Shown here one piece after another: positions 9,221 to 18,178 of a stretch of DNA of 52,700 nucleotides. The position numbers and the translations under genes were made by a program. Origin of the DNA: Citreicella sp. C3M06 (GTDB lineage: Bacteria; Pseudomonadota; Alphaproteobacteria; Rhodobacterales; Rhodobacteraceae). The stretch's first letter is position 1. Each line of letters opens with the position of its first letter. The notes beneath the pieces are model-generated. The model was not told where the DNA came from, ran no database searches, and was given only the letters and a program-made list of their open reading frames with translations. The stretch covers positions 1 through 52,700 of the forward strand of contig NZ_JAHKQA010000016.1 in assembly GCF_018860705.1 (NCBI RefSeq), read 5' to 3'.

Positions 9221-9784
9221 ATGGCGACATATCAGGATCTTGGGCTGTTCCGGGTGCCGGCGGGATTCCGCGGGCGCTCGGGCCTTTACGTCCAACTGTG
9301 GTGGATTGTCCAAGCGGTGCTGATCGGGCTGTCGCCGCAGCCGCTGCATGGCTGGCGCGCCATGGTGCTGCGGGCGTTTGGCGCGCGCGTGGGGCGGGGG
9401 GTCAAGATCCGCCCGTCGGCGCGCATCACCTATCCCTGGCGGGTGACCATCGGAGACAATGTCTGGATTGGCGATCGGGCCGAGCTGTATTCTCTGGCCG
9501 AGATCGACATCGGTGACAACGCCTGCGTGTCGCAGGATTGCTATGTCTGCACCGGCTCGCACGATCACCGGCAGATCGATTTTCGCTATGATTGCCGCCC
9601 TGTCCGCATCGGGGCCGAAAGCTGGCTGGCCGCGGGCTGTTTCGTCGGGCCGGGGGTCAGCATCGGGGAGGGCGCGGTGATCGGTGCGCGCTCGTTGATC
9701 CTGCGCGACGTGCCGCCGGCACGGATCTGCGCCGGTAACCCGCTGCGGGATCTCGGGCCGCGCGCCGCCGCTGTCAGCGACTGA
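9221..9784 (+). CDS. WcaF-type colanic acid/exopolysaccharide O-acetyltransferase
   Basis: A cytoplasmic acetyltransferase of 187 residues with a left-handed beta-helix of hexapeptide repeats. The N-terminal WcaF-like segment WWIVQAVLIGLSPQP is followed by repeats such as VTIGDNVWIGDRAELYSLAEIDIGDN (split here as overlapping turns), the loop CTGSHDH with the likely catalytic histidine, and the tail DVPPARICAGNPLRDLG. The enzyme would use acetyl-CoA to acetylate a sugar of the repeat unit. The ATG at 9221 with GGGGAG just upstream is better than the in-frame alternatives starting at 9167. The gene ends convergently with the next glycosyltransferase, overlapping it by 11 bases. Confidence 0.87.
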   Translation: MATYQDLGLFRVPAGFRGRSGLYVQLWWIVQAVLIGLSPQPLHGWRAMVLRAFGARVGRGVKIRPSARITYPWRVTIGDNVWIGDRAELYSLAEIDIGDNACVSQDCYVCTGSHDHRQIDFRYDCRPVRIGAESWLAAGCFVGPGVSIGEGAVIGARSLILRDVPPARICAGNPLRDLGPRAAAVSD

Positions 9785-10937
9785 GCAGCGCCCCAAGCCC
9801 ATCCAGCATGGTGTTTTCGGAAAAATGCGCCCGGGCATGGGCGGTGGCCGCCGCGCCCATCTCTGCCCAGCGGGGCTGGTCGGCCAGCGCGCGTGCGATC
9901 CCCTCGGCATAGGCGGCGGCGGTCGGGGCGGACATCAGCCAGCCGGTTTCCCCGTCGATCACCGTTTCTGACGGCCCGCCCGCTCCGTGGGCCAGCACCG
10001 GCTTGCCCATGGCCATCGCCTCGATCACCGACAAGCCAAAGGGTTCGGGATCGGTGCGGGTGTTCAGCACCACGTCGCACAGGGCGTACCACAGGATCAC
10101 ATCCGCCTGCGGCCCGGCGAAATGCACCCGGTCTTGCAGCCCGGCCTGCGCCACCTGCTCGCGCAGCGCGCCGGCAAAGCGGCTTTCCAGCGGCCCGCCG
10201 CACAGCAGCAGATGGGCGTCTGCGCCAGCAAGGCTCATGGCTTCGATCAGCTCGGCCTGCCCCTTTTCGGGGGTGATGCGTGCCATCAGCCCCAGCAGAG
10301 GCGCCTCTTCGGGAATGCCAAGCGCGGCCCTTGATTGCAGGCCCGCCCCGGCGCCCGGGCAGAAGGTGTCGGTATCGATGCCCAGATGCAGCACGTGGCG
10401 GCGATAGTGCCCCGGCCCCAAAGTGCCATCGGTATGGTGCGAATTGGCCACCGGGATCAGCGGTCCGGCGCGGAACAGCGCCCGGTAAACCCGCCGGTTC
10501 AGATCCAGCGGATAGCCCGAGCTGACCGAATTGGGCATCATCCAAAAGGCGCGGGTGCCCGACCAGCGCGCGCTCAGCGCCGCCAGCATCGTGGCCAGCG
10601 GGCTTTGCAGCAGGATGGTATCGATGCCGCGGGCGCGGATTTCCCGCGCAAGGCGGCGGGCAAGACCCAGCTGCGCGACCCCCCGACGCCCCAATGCCCA
10701 AACCTTTTGCGCCCTCCCGCTGCCGCGCGGCGAGGGCGATGCGACCGGCAGGTGCAGCACGTCGATGCCCTGCGTTTCCAGCCGCGCGCGCAGCGTGGCA
10801 TTGTCGCGCAGCAGCAGCACCGACACCCGGTGCCCCCGCGCCGGCAACCCGCGCAGCAGCGTGTCCCAGACCCGCATCACGCCGTAGCCCTCGCCGCCTT
10901 CCAGAATGAACAGCAGATGCGAAGCGGCTGTTGTCAT
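9774..10937 (-). CDS. Glycosyltransferase family 4 (GT-B fold)
   Basis: A 387-residue cytoplasmic glycosyltransferase, last gene of a long minus-strand run starting at 18178. The acceptor-side start is FILEGGEGYGVMRVWDTLL. The donor half shows LGLMARITPEKGQAELIEAM, then LLLCGGPLESRF, and the E-x7-E motif in EPFGLSVIEAMAMGKPVL. The ATG at 10937 overlaps the stop of the flippase gene as ATGA, so the two are translationally coupled. Its 3' end overlaps the end of the acetyltransferase gene by 11 bases. The sugar specificity is not predictable. Confidence 0.88.
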   Translation of the reverse strand: MTTAASHLLFILEGGEGYGVMRVWDTLLRGLPARGHRVSVLLLRDNATLRARLETQGIDVLHLPVASPSPRGSGRAQKVWALGRRGVAQLGLARRLAREIRARGIDTILLQSPLATMLAALSARWSGTRAFWMMPNSVSSGYPLDLNRRVYRALFRAGPLIPVANSHHTDGTLGPGHYRRHVLHLGIDTDTFCPGAGAGLQSRAALGIPEEAPLLGLMARITPEKGQAELIEAMSLAGADAHLLLCGGPLESRFAGALREQVAQAGLQDRVHFAGPQADVILWYALCDVVLNTRTDPEPFGLSVIEAMAMGKPVLAHGAGGPSETVIDGETGWLMSAPTAAAYAEGIARALADQPRWAEMGAAATAHARAHFSENTMLDGLGALLSR

Positions 10938-12463
10938 GGGGTTTTCTTTCGGCGCAGGATGCCCAGCATGGCCACCATCAGTTCACGGTTGAAGGCCAGA
11001 TTATAGGCCAGAAATACCGCCAGCGCCGCCGCGGTTTCCAGCATCGGGCGCAGGATCAGCGTGCTGTCATGGACGCTGACTCCGCGCCATGGGTCGGCAA
11101 GCAACATCGCCACCACCACGGCCCCGTAGACGGTAAAGCAGCGCGCGAAAAAGCCGACGGTGCGGCGCGGCGCGATGCCGATCATGTTTGCGGCCAGCGG
11201 AAAGGTCAGCAAGCCGCTGACCAGCCGTTGCAGCGCCACCGCGATGGTTGCACCGTTGAACCCGTCCAGCGTTGCGCCGACAAAGGCACAGATCAGGATG
11301 AACCCGGCATCCCAGATCAGCGTCATCAGCCGCCAACCCCACGCGCCCTGGCTTTCGAACACCACCCCGGCAAGGTTCGCCGTCAGCCGCACCGGCAGGA
11401 CCGCGGCGATGCTGACCACCACGACGATCGCCGGGTCCCATTTGCCGCCCCACACCAGATGCACCAGCATCGGGCCGATCCCGACCAGCCCGATGCACAG
11501 GATGCTGATCATCAGGGTGACCGCGCCGCTGATGCGCAGATATTGCCGCCGCAGCTGCGCCAGATCGTGCTTGAGCTTGGAAAACAGCGGCAGCAGCGCC
11601 TGATTGATCCCCATCGAGATCATCACCGTCAGGTTGGCCACCAGCGTGAAGCCGAAGAAATAATAGCCCAGCTCCTCGGCGCTGAGCATTTCGCCCAGCA
11701 GCAGGTAATCGCCGTTCATCCCAAGCGCGAACAGAAAGGACGACAGCAGCACCCAGCGCATTTCCACCGTCATCTGCCAGAACCGGCGCGGCGTCAGCTT
11801 CCACGACAGCCGCAGCCCCGGCGTCGCCCGTTTCAGCAAGGCCACATGAAACAGCGTCGCCGCCGCCAGCGCCAGCGCCATGGTATAGCCCGCCGCCCCC
11901 AGCGCCGCCGCCCCGACAAGCACCACGTAATAGAACAGCGAGCGTTTCATCTCGGCCATGCTGATGGCGCGGAAATCATAATTGACGCTCATCACCGCCA
12001 TGTAGACCGTCGTCGCCGCCTTGAGCGGGATGCTCAGCCCGGCCAGCGCGATCACCCAGAACAGCGGGCGCACGTCATAGGTCATCTCGAACCCGATGCC
12101 GACCACGAGAAACAGCACCAGCCCGATCGAGCCCAGCCATAGCGCAAAGGCGGAATAATCGGGCAGGATCTCGTCCAGCCGGTCATGCTGCTGGATCAGC
12201 ATCTTCGACACGCCCGGATTCTGGAAGCCGTTGACAAAGATCATCGCCGTGGTGAGCAGTGCGAAGATGGCATAGGTGTCCACCGCCAGCAGGTAGCCAA
12301 GCGCCACCTGACTGCCAAAGGACAGCAGCTTGGACACCACCAGCGACAGCGCCGTCCAGGCCATGCCGCGCGCGGCGGTGCGCCCCGACGATTGTACGCC
12401 CGCGGATGAGGCGCCGGTGGTTTTACCTGCGACCGGGTCGGAAACGCCGGGTGTGTCGGTCAT
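10934..12463 (-). CDS. Wzx-type oligosaccharide flippase
   Basis: An integral membrane protein of 509 residues with about a dozen hydrophobic helices, fitting the polysaccharide flippase (MATE/MOP) superfamily. It would move the lipid-linked repeat unit across the inner membrane. The N-terminal helix is typical: ARGMAWTALSLVVSKLLSFG, and an inner segment INQALLPLFSKLKHDLAQLR carries the positive cytoplasmic loop. I chose the ATG at 12463, eight bases after the stop of the pyruvyl transferase gene; an upstream in-frame ATG at 12505 would overlap that gene. The stop overlaps the next gene as ATGA. It is the only flippase in the window, so both polymerase-like proteins may depend on it. Confidence 0.85.
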   Translation of the reverse strand: MTDTPGVSDPVAGKTTGASSAGVQSSGRTAARGMAWTALSLVVSKLLSFGSQVALGYLLAVDTYAIFALLTTAMIFVNGFQNPGVSKMLIQQHDRLDEILPDYSAFALWLGSIGLVLFLVVGIGFEMTYDVRPLFWVIALAGLSIPLKAATTVYMAVMSVNYDFRAISMAEMKRSLFYYVVLVGAAALGAAGYTMALALAAATLFHVALLKRATPGLRLSWKLTPRRFWQMTVEMRWVLLSSFLFALGMNGDYLLLGEMLSAEELGYYFFGFTLVANLTVMISMGINQALLPLFSKLKHDLAQLRRQYLRISGAVTLMISILCIGLVGIGPMLVHLVWGGKWDPAIVVVVSIAAVLPVRLTANLAGVVFESQGAWGWRLMTLIWDAGFILICAFVGATLDGFNGATIAVALQRLVSGLLTFPLAANMIGIAPRRTVGFFARCFTVYGAVVVAMLLADPWRGVSVHDSTLILRPMLETAAALAVFLAYNLAFNRELMVAMLGILRRKKTP

Positions 12464-12471
12464 GATGTGGC

Positions 12472-13734
12472 TCAGGCCTTGTTCAGATCGGGCATCTTCT
12501 GCCACAGCGGCAGCCCGTCCAGCCAGCCGCGGGTATCGACTGTGACCGGGGTGTCACCGGCGGCGGCCCAGGCATCGTGATCGGCGATCAGCGCCTCGAT
12601 ATCGCTCAGCTCGACCTTGTCGCCATCCTTGACGCAAAAGCTTTGCGCCATGTCGGCAAAGGGCGAGGCGGATTTGAGCCAATCCACCATGGTCTTGGCC
12701 TTGCGGCTGTAGCCCACGAAGAACACCGGCTTGCCCAGCGTCAGCGAGCTGAGGCAGCCATGCATCCGCGCGCCCACGAACATGTCCAGCTCGGACAGCA
12801 TCTGCGAGATCGAGGCAAAGGACATCTCGCCGCGCCACACCTGCACCTTGGCGGCGATGTCGGGGGCCAGCGCCGCATGCAGCTGGTCCAGCGTGCGCGG
12901 ATCATGCTGGGTTCCGCGCCCGTCGGGCGAGGAAACATGCGGCACGAGGCTGACCTCGTAGCCCTGCCGCACCAGCCCTTCGGTGATGCGGGCGTAGCGC
13001 TCGACGATGCCATCGCCGAATTTCTCCAGCAGGAAGGGGGTGAAGTTGATGCCGATCCGATGCACCTTGCGGCGCTCGAACACGGTTTTCGGGCGCAGCG
13101 AAAAGATCGGGTCGGGGAAAATGGCGACATTGTCGGCGATGCCATGGCCGGCGAGGTAATCGGCGGTGCCCTTGTCGCGGGCCACCAGCAGGCGGAACCG
13201 CTTCAGGTGATCCAGCAGCTGGGCGCGGTGCGCCTCTGACAGCACCTCGAAGCGTTCCATGTTGGCGCCGAACATGATGGCGGGAATGCCGTGGCGGGTG
13301 GCATAGGATTCATAGCCCAGCCAATCCTCGGGCAGGGCATCGCCGAACATGGTGTAGATGTCGCCGCCCACCGAACAGAACAGGTCTGCCGACTTGAATT
13401 CGCTGCTGGCAAAGCGCGGGGTCCAGTGCGAGATGAACAGCCCGGTCTTGCGCAGCACGCCGCGCACATAGCGCTTGCGTTCCAGCATCGGCACCACGCG
13501 CACGCCGGACACATCGGCCAGCAACGCCCGGTCGCGCTCCGGGTGGTAGCTTGACACCACGAAGGTCAGGTCGTGATCGGGATAGGCCCGTTTCAAAAAG
13601 GCGATGGACCCGCGGATGATGATCTCGCAGCCGATATTGGTCAGCAGTTGAAAGGAAAAAACGATCCGTTTGGACGGCCCTGCCGGGGCGGTTGCTACGG
13701 GATCTGGCGCGGTCATCTGGTCAGTGCTGGACAT
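12472..13734 (-). CDS. Polysaccharide pyruvyl transferase family protein
   Basis: A 420-residue protein of the polysaccharide pyruvyl transferase (CsaB/WcaK) family, which adds ketal-linked pyruvate from phosphoenolpyruvate to sugars and gives the polymer negative charge. Visible family signs are NIGCEIIIRGSIAFLK near the N-terminus, the SVGGDIYTMFG segment, RDKGTADYL, and the diagnostic C-terminal GARMHGCLSSLTLGKPV. The frame extends to a TTG at 13770, but the ATG at 13734 is more likely. It sits between the nitroreductase-like gene (54 bp away) and the flippase (8 bp). A second family member is at 33149-34327. Some members of the family are not pyruvyl transferases, so the exact reaction is uncertain. 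Confidence 0.82.
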   Translation of the reverse strand: MSSTDQMTAPDPVATAPAGPSKRIVFSFQLLTNIGCEIIIRGSIAFLKRAYPDHDLTFVVSSYHPERDRALLADVSGVRVVPMLERKRYVRGVLRKTGLFISHWTPRFASSEFKSADLFCSVGGDIYTMFGDALPEDWLGYESYATRHGIPAIMFGANMERFEVLSEAHRAQLLDHLKRFRLLVARDKGTADYLAGHGIADNVAIFPDPIFSLRPKTVFERRKVHRIGINFTPFLLEKFGDGIVERYARITEGLVRQGYEVSLVPHVSSPDGRGTQHDPRTLDQLHAALAPDIAAKVQVWRGEMSFASISQMLSELDMFVGARMHGCLSSLTLGKPVFFVGYSRKAKTMVDWLKSASPFADMAQSFCVKDGDKVELSDIEALIADHDAWAAAGDTPVTVDTRGWLDGLPLWQKMPDLNKA

Positions 13735-13788
13735 GGGCTCGTCTGTTTTCGGGGCCGGTACGCGACGCAATGCGCAGACCGGCCGGGG

Positions 13789-14766
13789 TCAGAAATGAAA
13801 GGTCTGCGCCTGAAGCCGGGCCGAAATCGGCACCGTGCAATCTTCGGCGGCGGGTCCGCAGGAAATCATCATGACAGGGTAAAAGCGCGGGTCTATTCCC
13901 AGCGCCCCGATCACCTTGCGCGCCATCTTGTGCGATACGCACAGGTTCAGGCAGCACGAGCCGATGTTGCGCGCGTTGAGCGCATTCACCAGCGCGCCGG
14001 AAAAGATGCCCGCATCCACGAAGGGTTCGAACAACTCGTATTCCTCGACAAAGGCGGTTGTGTCGGCCAGCACCACCAAAAGATTGTGGATGGTGTGATC
14101 GAACCCCTTGTTGCCCGCCTGCAGCGACAGCATCCGGCGCAGCATGTCCGGGTCCTGTACCACCGCCACCGCCCAGGGCTGCCGGTTGCAGACCGAGGGG
14201 CTGAGATTGGCAAGGTCGATCGCCTCTTGCAAAAGCGCCGGGTCGACGGGGCCGGGGGCGTAGTTGCGCACCGACCGGCGGGTGCTGACCAGCCGGTCAT
14301 ACAGCGCGCGTTCGTCATCGCTTACATCGGGGCGGTTGGGGATGGTGCCGCCCAGATCCGGGCGGCTCGCCTCATAGCCCGCAACCTCGGCAGCGATATT
14401 GTCGACCACCGGGTCGGTGGCCCCCTGATCGCGGTGCCAGTCCACGTAGCTGGCCAGAACGCTTTGCCCGACGGCGATCGCCGGAGCGTTGCCGGGAACG
14501 GCCAAGCTGGCGGTCATTTCGCGGCGCAGGTGGTCGGTCTTGGCCTTGCCAAAGAACCGGCGGACCTGCGGCAGCGACAGGCCCTTTTCGACGGTATGGG
14601 CTTCGCGCATGATCCAGGCGCGGGACGCGGTGGCGTTATAGCTGCGCGGGAAAGCCCCGGAATGCTGCACATAATAGCGGCACCAGCGGATCGCCTTGAC
14701 CCAGCACAGCGCGATGCGGACGGGTCGTGTTCGCCGCAAACGGTTCAGCGTGGATTTCAGGCTCAT
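13789..14766 (-). CDS. Nitroreductase-family flavoprotein in polysaccharide locus
   Basis: A 325-residue protein. The C-terminal two thirds fit the FMN-dependent nitroreductase fold: STRRSVRNYAPGPVDPALLQ gives the FMN phosphate-binding segment, ANLSPSVCNRQPWAVAVVQD the next, and GALVNALNARNIGSCCLNL the dimer/FMN segment. An N-terminal extension of about 160 residues with basic residues and a cysteine/tryptophan-rich start precedes it. Such fusions occur in polysaccharide clusters next to pyruvyl transferases and FrhB-like proteins. The substrate is unknown; a reductive step on a sugar or a cofactor is a reasonable guess. The start is the ATG at 14766. The gene probably forms an operon with the pyruvyl transferase, flippase and glycosyltransferase downstream. 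Confidence 0.78.
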   Translation of the reverse strand: MSLKSTLNRLRRTRPVRIALCWVKAIRWCRYYVQHSGAFPRSYNATASRAWIMREAHTVEKGLSLPQVRRFFGKAKTDHLRREMTASLAVPGNAPAIAVGQSVLASYVDWHRDQGATDPVVDNIAAEVAGYEASRPDLGGTIPNRPDVSDDERALYDRLVSTRRSVRNYAPGPVDPALLQEAIDLANLSPSVCNRQPWAVAVVQDPDMLRRMLSLQAGNKGFDHTIHNLLVVLADTTAFVEEYELFEPFVDAGIFSGALVNALNARNIGSCCLNLCVSHKMARKVIGALGIDPRFYPVMMISCGPAAEDCTVPISARLQAQTFHF

Positions 14767-15023
14767 GCCCAGACCCTTCTGGATTGGTTGCGGTAACGGC
14801 GGGCGTGCGGGGAAGACGTATCGATAGGCAGTAAGGTCATGGCATCCGTGACTGGAAATCCTGATCAGGCGGGCGCCCTGCGGTTGCCCTGCCTTACCCG
14901 CCTAGTGCCAACACCCGAGGCTGCGCAAGGAAAAAGCTGCCGCACTGCAGAAAACCTGCAACACTTCCGAGCCGTTGCTTTTTTCCGCATATTCTTGGCG
15001 CGGTGGGCCATGCGCCGCTTGCG
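14767..15023. promoter_or_regulatory. Intergenic gap between same-strand genes, 257 bp
   Basis: This stretch separates the beta-helix gene at 15024 from the nitroreductase-like gene, both on the minus strand, and is wide enough for a promoter of the 13.8-9.8 kb unit. It has a short run of A/T near 14926-14934 and 14977-14985. I see no convincing promoter pair, hairpin terminator or gene. Confidence 0.3.
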
Positions 15024-16757
15024 TCATGCGCGATAATGCAAAAGGCACATGCCCGGAAAGGTTGCGCCCGGTTCGGGGCGCAACGCCACTGGCGTGCCGT
15101 CCGACACCGGCAGCGGTCGGCCCGGCACGGGGGTCACATCGTGGCCAGCGGACCACAGCCGCAGGCCGGGCACCGGGGTCATGGTCGCGGGGTCGACCAG
15201 CGCCTCGATCCGGGCGCCTTTGGGCAGGCGCTGCGCGCTGCCGTCAGCGGGCAGCAGCGCCTGATGGCTTTCGATGCGGCAGGCCCCTCCCAGCAGCGCG
15301 CCGAGGTTGCAATCCCACAGGCCGCGGTCGCGCCGCGCCGTGCCGCGGCAGTCGCGAAAGATCATGTCGGGGATGCGCCGCGGCGCCTTGGAACCGTCAT
15401 AGATCACCACCTCGTCGGGGCCAGCGCCATGAAAGAAGCTGCAGCGGGTAAAGGCGATCAGCGCCTGATCCGACCCCTTCTGGCCGTGGTTGTCCACCCG
15501 CAGCTGCCCGGCGAATTGCGAGTCCGACACCGACAGGATCGGCCCGCGCCCTTCGCCAAGGATCAGCTCGATCACCGGGGCGGCGGGGGTCATGCGGTAG
15601 GTCTGCGAGGACAGATCAAGCCCGGAGATGTCGATGGTGCCAGATGGCCATTCCGAGCGCAGCAGCAGCGCCTGCTCGGTTTTCAGCTCGACCCGAAGGT
15701 TGCGGATGCTGCAGGCACAGACGCCGCGCGCATGATTGTCGCCCAGCAGCTCGACCAGATAATTGGCGGCCTTGGGCGCATAACCCGACACGTCGCAATC
15801 CGAGATATGCAGATGCCCGCCCTTGTGCAGCCGGGCAATGGTCACCCAGCCCCAGAGCTTGCAGTTGCGGAACCAGTAATTCAGATTCTGATCGGACGAG
15901 CGGCCCAGCAACAGCGTAAACGGGTCGAGATAGACCGCGCTGTGCACCCGATCGAACAGGAATTCGGAATTGTTGTTGCCAGCGGCGCCGGTCTCAGGGT
16001 CGGGCACCATTTCGATGCCAATGCCCCAGCGGCCGCGAAAGGCGATGTCAATGAACTGGTGATCCTGCGAAATACCGCTGCCATAGCAGCGGGCAAACAC
16101 CGCCCCCGGCACATCGGTGTAAAGCGTCAGCCGGGCAAGGCGCAGCCCCAGCACCGAATTGTTGTTCCAGAGCAAGGGTTCAGAGGCATCTACGGGGTCA
16201 TAGACCAGCACGGTCGATTGCTGTCCTGCACCGCTGATGCGCAGACCGTCGTGGCGGCCCGCCAGATCGCGGGCCAGCAGCGCGCCGGGTCGGGTGACCC
16301 GCATCATCCCCGGGGGCAGCACCAGTTCGGCATGGTTTGTCATGGCCCGGATCACCGCGCGCGTCAGCGCCTCGGAGATATCTGGCGCGCTGGCCGGATC
16401 GGGCCCACCGCGGGCAGGCGACAGCGGCGCGATCCCCCACGACGCCAAAAGAATGCGCCCGTCGGATGGCAGCACCCGCAGCTTCTGATTCAGCGCGTCT
16501 CCGGGCAGGGGCAGGTCGTGATCCGTCGCTTCGGGCGGCAGCAGCGCGTAGCGGCTGCCATCCATCAGCGCAAAGCAATCCCCCGGCGCCAAGCCCAGAT
16601 CCGCCAGACGGGCCGCAAGATCGGGCGTCTGCCGCAGCTCGTTTGCGGTTTGCGGAGGCGGGGTGTCAGACAGCGCCTCCCGGCTGGCCTGTTGCGCCGC
16701 GCCGCCATGGCCCAGCGGCAGCAGCACCCCCCCCAGAAGCAGGTTGCGCCGCTTCAT
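15024..16757 (-). CDS. Exported right-handed beta-helix protein, paralogue of the tailspike-like protein
   Basis: A 577-residue protein beginning MKRRNLLLGGVLLPLG, a twin-arginine-like export signal with probable cleavage after residue 20 or so. Beta-helix coils fill about 140-480. Its core matches the protein at 7176-9152: GNNNSEF (260-266), LNYWFRNCKLW (292-302), HKGGHLHISDCDVSG (311-325) and ELLGDNHARGVC (336-347). It lacks the N-terminal tailspike part and the typical GFDVRAFGA entry. The ATG at 16757 overlaps the stop of the polymerase gene as ATGA, so it is coupled to it. Probable role: binding or trimming the exopolysaccharide in the periplasm or outside. No catalytic residues can be assigned. 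Confidence 0.78.
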   Translation of the reverse strand: MKRRNLLLGGVLLPLGHGGAAQQASREALSDTPPPQTANELRQTPDLAARLADLGLAPGDCFALMDGSRYALLPPEATDHDLPLPGDALNQKLRVLPSDGRILLASWGIAPLSPARGGPDPASAPDISEALTRAVIRAMTNHAELVLPPGMMRVTRPGALLARDLAGRHDGLRISGAGQQSTVLVYDPVDASEPLLWNNNSVLGLRLARLTLYTDVPGAVFARCYGSGISQDHQFIDIAFRGRWGIGIEMVPDPETGAAGNNNSEFLFDRVHSAVYLDPFTLLLGRSSDQNLNYWFRNCKLWGWVTIARLHKGGHLHISDCDVSGYAPKAANYLVELLGDNHARGVCACSIRNLRVELKTEQALLLRSEWPSGTIDISGLDLSSQTYRMTPAAPVIELILGEGRGPILSVSDSQFAGQLRVDNHGQKGSDQALIAFTRCSFFHGAGPDEVVIYDGSKAPRRIPDMIFRDCRGTARRDRGLWDCNLGALLGGACRIESHQALLPADGSAQRLPKGARIEALVDPATMTPVPGLRLWSAGHDVTPVPGRPLPVSDGTPVALRPEPGATFPGMCLLHYRA

Positions 16758-18178
16758 GAATGTCGGTCCGCCGGCCGCGTGGGCCCATGGCGAGGGCGGG
16801 CACGGCTGGCGGCGCGGGGCTGGCGCGCCAGAACGATCCGCGACAGGCCCCACCACAGCCCCACCAGAAACAGCGCCGAGGCCGGGGCCGCGATCACCCC
16901 CAGCAATGGCCCGCGTCCGATGATCGGCGCAAAGCCCGCAAGGATTACCGCCATCATGCTGATCACCGGGCGGCGCGCCTCGTCATAGCCATCGTCCAGC
17001 GCGCGGATCAGCCAGCCAAACAGCACCATGCCGCCGATCGCTCCGACATAGTGGAAATCGGCGAACAGCTCGCCCGGAACCGGCGCGCTGATGTTGAGGA
17101 AATTGAAGCCGGCGATTTCGGCGGCTTCCGAGCCGGTCGGCTCGTGCTTGCCGCCCCAGATCGAGCGCGGCACGAAGAACAGCAGCGCCGACAGCAGGCG
17201 GCTGCCCAGCGTCACGCCTTCTTGGCTGACCATTCCAAAAACGTTCACCATCGCCTGCACGCCATCGTAATCGCCATGCATCATGCCTTCGAGCGGCGAG
17301 GTGAACGACACGTTCAGATTAACGCTCTCGCTCCGGCGGTTATAGGCCTGCAAGGCCGGGAACAGGCCGAACATCAGCAGCGGCGCGGCGGCGAACAGCG
17401 CCGTCTTCCAGCGCAGGAACCAGCCTTTGGCGGTGCTCATCAGCACCGCAAGGATCGTGGCGATCAGCCAGAACCGGGGCAGGGCAGGTGGGAAATTGGC
17501 AATGCACAGCGTCAGGCAGGCCAGCACCATGGCGGCCAAGGTCCAGTTGTTGCGGATGCGCATCCGCAACAGCACATAGCCCGCGATCACCATCGAGGCG
17601 ATGGCCATGCCGCGGGTCAGCGTGAAGATCAGCCCGTAGGTCGCGGTGCTGCCACCACTGGCGAGCAGCGCGATCCCGGTGGTGTGGCGGGTGCCGATGA
17701 AGGCGGCAATCCCATAGGTGGCGACCGCCATCAGCAGATAGGCAAAGGTCAGAAGGCAGACGACAAAGGTCGCCCGCGCGATGCGGTTTCGCTGCCCCTG
17801 CGGCACCTCGGTCAAAGGCCTTTCGATGGGGGTGGGCCGACTGGCGACCCGGCAGAAATAGCCCAGAGCAAAGGCCAGCGTCGACAGCAGCACGATCACC
17901 GCCGCATCGGGGATGTATTCGCGCTGCACCGCGTTGTTGATCCAGTAGAACCTGTCGCTGCGTACCTGCATCAGCCCGGCAAGGATGAACCCGTAGGTGG
18001 CATAGAGCAGATAGGCAAAGCTGGTCGCCGAAAGGCTGCGGGAAAACACCGCGTAGGTGAAGCAGGTCAGCGACACCAGAAAACTGATTGCAAGCAGCAC
18101 CGAGGCGAAGGGATGCGCGTCTCCGGCATCGAAGACAATCACGAGGCCAAGACAATTCAGAAGATAAAAGGGGATCAT
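16754..18178 (-). CDS. Wzy-like oligosaccharide repeat-unit polymerase
   Basis: A membrane protein of 474 residues with about twelve hydrophobic helices and a large polar loop near residues 295-380, which includes NRRSESVNLNVSFTSPLEGM and FVPRSIWGGKHEPTGSEAAE. This arrangement is typical of O-antigen/exopolysaccharide polymerases, which join flipped repeat units on the periplasmic side. The ATG at 18178 was preferred to a GTG at 18217, neither having a strong ribosome site. It is the first gene of the minus-strand unit and is coupled to the beta-helix gene. A second polytopic protein of ligase/polymerase type is at 28092-29555; which of them is the true polymerase is unclear. Confidence 0.78.
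   Translation of the reverse strand: MIPFYLLNCLGLVIVFDAGDAHPFASVLLAISFLVSLTCFTYAVFSRSLSATSFAYLLYATYGFILAGLMQVRSDRFYWINNAVQREYIPDAAVIVLLSTLAFALGYFCRVASRPTPIERPLTEVPQGQRNRIARATFVVCLLTFAYLLMAVATYGIAAFIGTRHTTGIALLASGGSTATYGLIFTLTRGMAIASMVIAGYVLLRMRIRNNWTLAAMVLACLTLCIANFPPALPRFWLIATILAVLMSTAKGWFLRWKTALFAAAPLLMFGLFPALQAYNRRSESVNLNVSFTSPLEGMMHGDYDGVQAMVNVFGMVSQEGVTLGSRLLSALLFFVPRSIWGGKHEPTGSEAAEIAGFNFLNISAPVPGELFADFHYVGAIGGMVLFGWLIRALDDGYDEARRPVISMMAVILAGFAPIIGRGPLLGVIAAPASALFLVGLWWGLSRIVLARQPRAASRARPRHGPTRPADRHS

Noticed and set aside
15003-16988. Plus-strand frame of 661 codons opposite the beta-helix gene
   Set aside because: Gln/His/Arg-rich shadow of the exported beta-helix protein; no ribosome site or domain.
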